A stretch of DNA of 64,000 nucleotides, from contig OY843749.1 in assembly GCA_963693025.1 (NCBI GenBank), forward strand, positions 1 through 64,000. Direction: 5' to 3'. The translations under genes were made by a program, and so were the position numbers. The stretch comes from JAHRAW01 sp963693025 (GTDB taxonomy: Bacteria > Pseudomonadota > Gammaproteobacteria > Arenicellales > Poriferihabitantaceae). This document shows, in pieces, positions 61,659-64,000 of the stretch; within the stretch, counting starts at the first letter, position 1; each line of letters starts with the position of its first letter. A model generated the notes under the pieces. It saw nothing but the letters and a program-made list of their open reading frames with translations. It was not told the origin of the DNA and made no database searches.

Positions 61659-63312
61659 AGACAGTGGACTTGAACGGCTCGACGCCGGTGCGAATCACGG
61701 TGTCGAGGAATTTCTCGCCGCTCCGGCGCAACGCAAGATAGGTGTCGATGAGGATTTCAACGACCTCGGCGACGCGCTCGCGCTCGACCGCCGGACCGAG
61801 CCGCGCGCCCAGGCGGGTGTCGTTTTCCGCCGAGCCGCCGAGGGTGATTTGATACCACTCTTGCCCTTTTTTATCGACGCCGAGAATGCCAATATGACCG
61901 GCGTGGTGGTGGCCGCAGGCATTCATGCAACCCGACATTTTGAGTTTGACCTCGCCGATGTCATACAGCCGGTCGAGTTCCGCCAGCCGCTCGTTAATCT
62001 GCTTCGCAATCGGCAGGGTGCCGGCGTTGGCGAGCGAGCAATAGTCCAGACCGGGGCAGCAAATCATGTCGTTGAGCGTGCCGATGTTGGGGGTCGCGAG
62101 TCCGAGACGATTCAGTTCATGCCAAATGAAGAACAGGTCGGCTTTCGCAACGGACGGCAGCAACAGGTTTTGCTCGTGGCTGACGCGAATTTCATCCGCG
62201 CTGTGCGCCTCCGCCAACGCCGCCAGTTGCTCCATTTGCTCCGCGTTGAGATCCCCCGGCGGCACGCCCGGCGCCTTGAGCGACACATAGACGATGCGGT
62301 AATCCGGGTCGCGGTGCGCAATCGTGTTTTGCTCGCGCCAGCGAAGGAAGCGTTTATCCGCGACCGGAATCACGCCGGCAACGGTGGCGCCGACGCCGGC
62401 TGATGCGGTTGCGGCGCGCTTGCGCGATGCGCTGAAAAACGATTTCGCGCGGGCGATTTCCGCTTCACCGACCACCGGCGCCGACGCTTTGCCGTTGCGC
62501 CATTCCTTCTCCACCTTGTCCTTGAACGCATCGATACCCAAATCGTTCACCAGAATTTTGATGCGCGAGCGGTATTTGTGATCGCGGCGACCGTATTGGT
62601 TATAGACCCGCAAAATCGCCTGCAGAAACCCAAGCAAGTCCGCCGCCGCCAACGACTCCGCAATCACCTTGCCAATCACCGGCGTGCGCCCCATGCCGCC
62701 GCCGGCAAACACGCGAAAGCGCGCTCGCCCGGCGTCGTCGTGAAAGAGGCGCAGCCCAATGTCGTGCAACTGAATCGCCGCGCGGTCGGCGCGCGCGCCG
62801 GTCACCGCGATTTTGAATTTGCGCGGCAGCCAGTTGAACTCGGGATGAAGCGTTGACCACTGGCGAATCAACTCGCACCACGGTCGCGGGTCCTCGATTT
62901 CATCGTCGGCAACCCCGGCAAGATGGTCGGTGGTGATGTTGCGAATGCAACTGCCGCTGGTCTGAATCGCGTGCATGCCGACTTCCGCGAGGCGGCTCAA
63001 AATCTCCGGCACATCGTCCAGTTCGGGCCAGTTGAATTGAATGTTCTGCCGCGTGGTGAAGTGACCAAAGCCGCGGTCGAACTCGCGCGCAATATCCGCC
63101 AGCCGGCGCAGTTGCCGGCTGTTGAGAACGCCGTAGGGAATCGCCACGCGCAGCATGTGCGCGTAGCGCTCCTGATACAGCCCGTTGCGCAATCGCAACT
63201 GCCGGAACAGGTCGGCGTCCAGCGCGCCGTCTTGGAAGCGCCGCACCTGCCCCTTGAACTGGCGGGCGCGCTGTTTTAACTGCCTGCTGTCGTTTTCGCC
63301 GTATTGATACAT
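61609..63312 (-). CDS. cysI: Sulfite (or nitrite) reductase hemoprotein, assimilatory CysI type
   Basis: This 567-residue protein has two ferredoxin-like/siroheme repeats. The siroheme-[4Fe-4S] cysteines are in CCPGLDYCSLANAG and MSGCMNACGHHHAG, and the substrate Arg/Lys are in FTTRQNIQFNW and TSGSCIRNI. It reduces sulfite to sulfide with six electrons. No flavoprotein CysJ gene is adjacent; with DUF934 it probably takes electrons from ferredoxin or another donor. It is divergent from the Lrp-type regulator (139-bp gap). Confidence 0.9.
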   Translation of the reverse strand: MYQYGENDSRQLKQRARQFKGQVRRFQDGALDADLFRQLRLRNGLYQERYAHMLRVAIPYGVLNSRQLRRLADIAREFDRGFGHFTTRQNIQFNWPELDDVPEILSRLAEVGMHAIQTSGSCIRNITTDHLAGVADDEIEDPRPWCELIRQWSTLHPEFNWLPRKFKIAVTGARADRAAIQLHDIGLRLFHDDAGRARFRVFAGGGMGRTPVIGKVIAESLAAADLLGFLQAILRVYNQYGRRDHKYRSRIKILVNDLGIDAFKDKVEKEWRNGKASAPVVGEAEIARAKSFFSASRKRAATASAGVGATVAGVIPVADKRFLRWREQNTIAHRDPDYRIVYVSLKAPGVPPGDLNAEQMEQLAALAEAHSADEIRVSHEQNLLLPSVAKADLFFIWHELNRLGLATPNIGTLNDMICCPGLDYCSLANAGTLPIAKQINERLAELDRLYDIGEVKLKMSGCMNACGHHHAGHIGILGVDKKGQEWYQITLGGSAENDTRLGARLGPAVERERVAEVVEILIDTYLALRRSGEKFLDTVIRTGVEPFKSTVYADHQKPRHHPRSVAA

Positions 63313-63390
63313 GCCGTTGCCCTGTTGCGTTGAACAAGTTGTGAGCGGAGCAACAGCCTAGAAAAATTTTTTTACTTTTTCAAGGGTTTG

Positions 63391-63416
63391 TAGAAAATAA
63401 TACTATTTTTCTGCTA
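63391..63416. promoter_or_regulatory. Candidate operator for the Lrp-type regulator
   Basis: In the AT-rich gap between cysI and the regulator gene lies an inverted repeat with arms AGAAAAT and ATTTTTCT around AATACT. A related TAGAAAATATTCC lies at about 63433-63445. Lrp/AsnC proteins bind AT-rich palindromic sites of about 15 bp near their own promoter, so autoregulation and control of cysI are possible. Confidence 0.45.
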
Positions 63417-63451
63417 TATTACGCTTCCACATAGAAAATATTCCCTAAATT

Positions 63452-63925
63452 ATGCAATATGAAGAAAATTATTCCCTAGACGACCTCGACCGTAGAATTC
63501 TGTATTTTCTGCAACGAGACGCCCTCATGACCATCAAGGACATCGCCAAAAAGGTCAATCTGTCGCCGACTCCCTGCTGGAAACGCATTCAGCGAATGGA
63601 AGAAAACGGCACAATCCGCGCGCGCGTGGCATTACTCGACCCAGCCAAAGTGGACGCCGGCGTAACCGTATTCATCGCCATCCGCACCGACCAGCACAAC
63701 ATAGAATGGAGCGAAAAATTCGCCCGCGAAATGAAAAGCATCCCGGAAATAATGGAAATCTACCGCATGAGCGGCGAAGTCGATTACCTCCTACGAGTAG
63801 TCGTCCCCGACATCGCCGCCTTCGACCAAATCTACAAAACCATCATCGGCCGAATCGCGCTCTCCGATGTGACTTCGATGTTTGCTATGGAGCAGATGAA
63901 ATATACTACTGCGTTGCCGGTTTGA
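63452..63925 (+). CDS. Lrp/AsnC-family transcriptional regulator
   Basis: This 157-residue protein has an N-terminal helix-turn-helix (LDDLDRRILYFLQRDA, then IAKKVNLSPTPCWKRIQRME) and a C-terminal RAM/AsnC ligand-binding domain (VFIAIRTDQHN, YRMSGEVDYLLRVVVPDIAAF). Such proteins form octamers and bind amino acids as effectors. It is divergent from the cysI operon, so sulfur/cysteine metabolism is a plausible target. The final 75 bases of the window after the stop contain only a repeat-like GAGAATGACGGG remnant. Confidence 0.93.
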   Translation: MQYEENYSLDDLDRRILYFLQRDALMTIKDIAKKVNLSPTPCWKRIQRMEENGTIRARVALLDPAKVDAGVTVFIAIRTDQHNIEWSEKFAREMKSIPEIMEIYRMSGEVDYLLRVVVPDIAAFDQIYKTIIGRIALSDVTSMFAMEQMKYTTALPV

Positions 63926-64000
63926 GCGGGGCGGGCTTTGCGAGAATGACGGGTAGTTAAATACCCCTAAAAAGAGTAAACTTCGGCGAACTGGATTATA

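Overview
The window is high-GC bacterial DNA from what is probably an uncultured gammaproteobacterium. The evidence for this is the sdhC-sdhD-sdhA-sdhB-sdhE-ygfX order, a DUF349 protein, an MltD-type transglycosylase, YgfZ, RlmD, an RhdA-type rhodanese and a CysI-DUF934 pair. A carnitine-degradation cluster, heavy IS and repeat load and a sulfotransferase/glycosyltransferase island fit a host-associated or organic-rich lifestyle, but that is inference. I saw no rRNA, tRNA or CRISPR array.

Layout. 1-7006: carnitine/acyl-CoA catabolism (BKACE enzyme, fused carnitine dehydrogenase-thioesterase, SDR, acyl-CoA dehydrogenase), split by an AT-rich restriction-modification pair. 7020-13295: surface-glycan island (sulfotransferase, several glycosyltransferases, a glycosyltransferase-phosphoglycosyltransferase fusion, and a GT2-GT4 fusion joined through a run of 19 C). 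13546-23464: AAA ATPase, GNAT, sucCD, a DUF433/DUF5615 toxin-antitoxin pair, and an NAD-linked formate dehydrogenase interrupted by a nuclease-like ORF. 24035-35502: housekeeping genes (quinone reductase, exonuclease, rlmD, a frameshifted DUF349 gene, LysM transglycosylase, DAHP synthase, sulfurtransferase, pyrF). 35552-47789: repeat and IS zone with four identical-length (1211 bp) IS110 elements and one IS1182 element, enclosing a DsrC-like gene coupled to a fumarate-reductase-type operon. 47867-64000: dimethylformamidase-like large subunit, cbiX, hemH, ygfZ, the classical sdh operon, nadB, an old yellow enzyme, assimilatory sulfite reductase and an Lrp-type regulator.

The most interesting system is the relation between the IS110 elements and a family of about 200-bp intergenic repeats. 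The repeats have inverted ends (CGTCATTCTCGA...) and three internal hairpin arms with compensatory base changes, so they look like a cloverleaf. All four IS110 copies sit at the same position, CGTCATT|CTCGAG, in the repeat ends and in the same orientation to that site. The non-coding segment upstream of each transposase contains two stem-enclosed loops. One carries sequences matching both halves of the repeat target, the other carries sequences matching both ends of the IS. This is the arrangement expected of an IS110 bridge RNA. One repeat has IS110 in both ends and an IS1182 in its middle.

Other points of note are the poly-C tract whose length decides whether two glycosyltransferases are fused, a fumarate reductase flavoprotein lacking the covalent-FAD histidine and coupled to a DsrC-like protein with an unusual cysteine pattern, and genes whose last residues (VILER) come from the repeat. 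Functions are assigned from motifs read by eye; no database search was possible.
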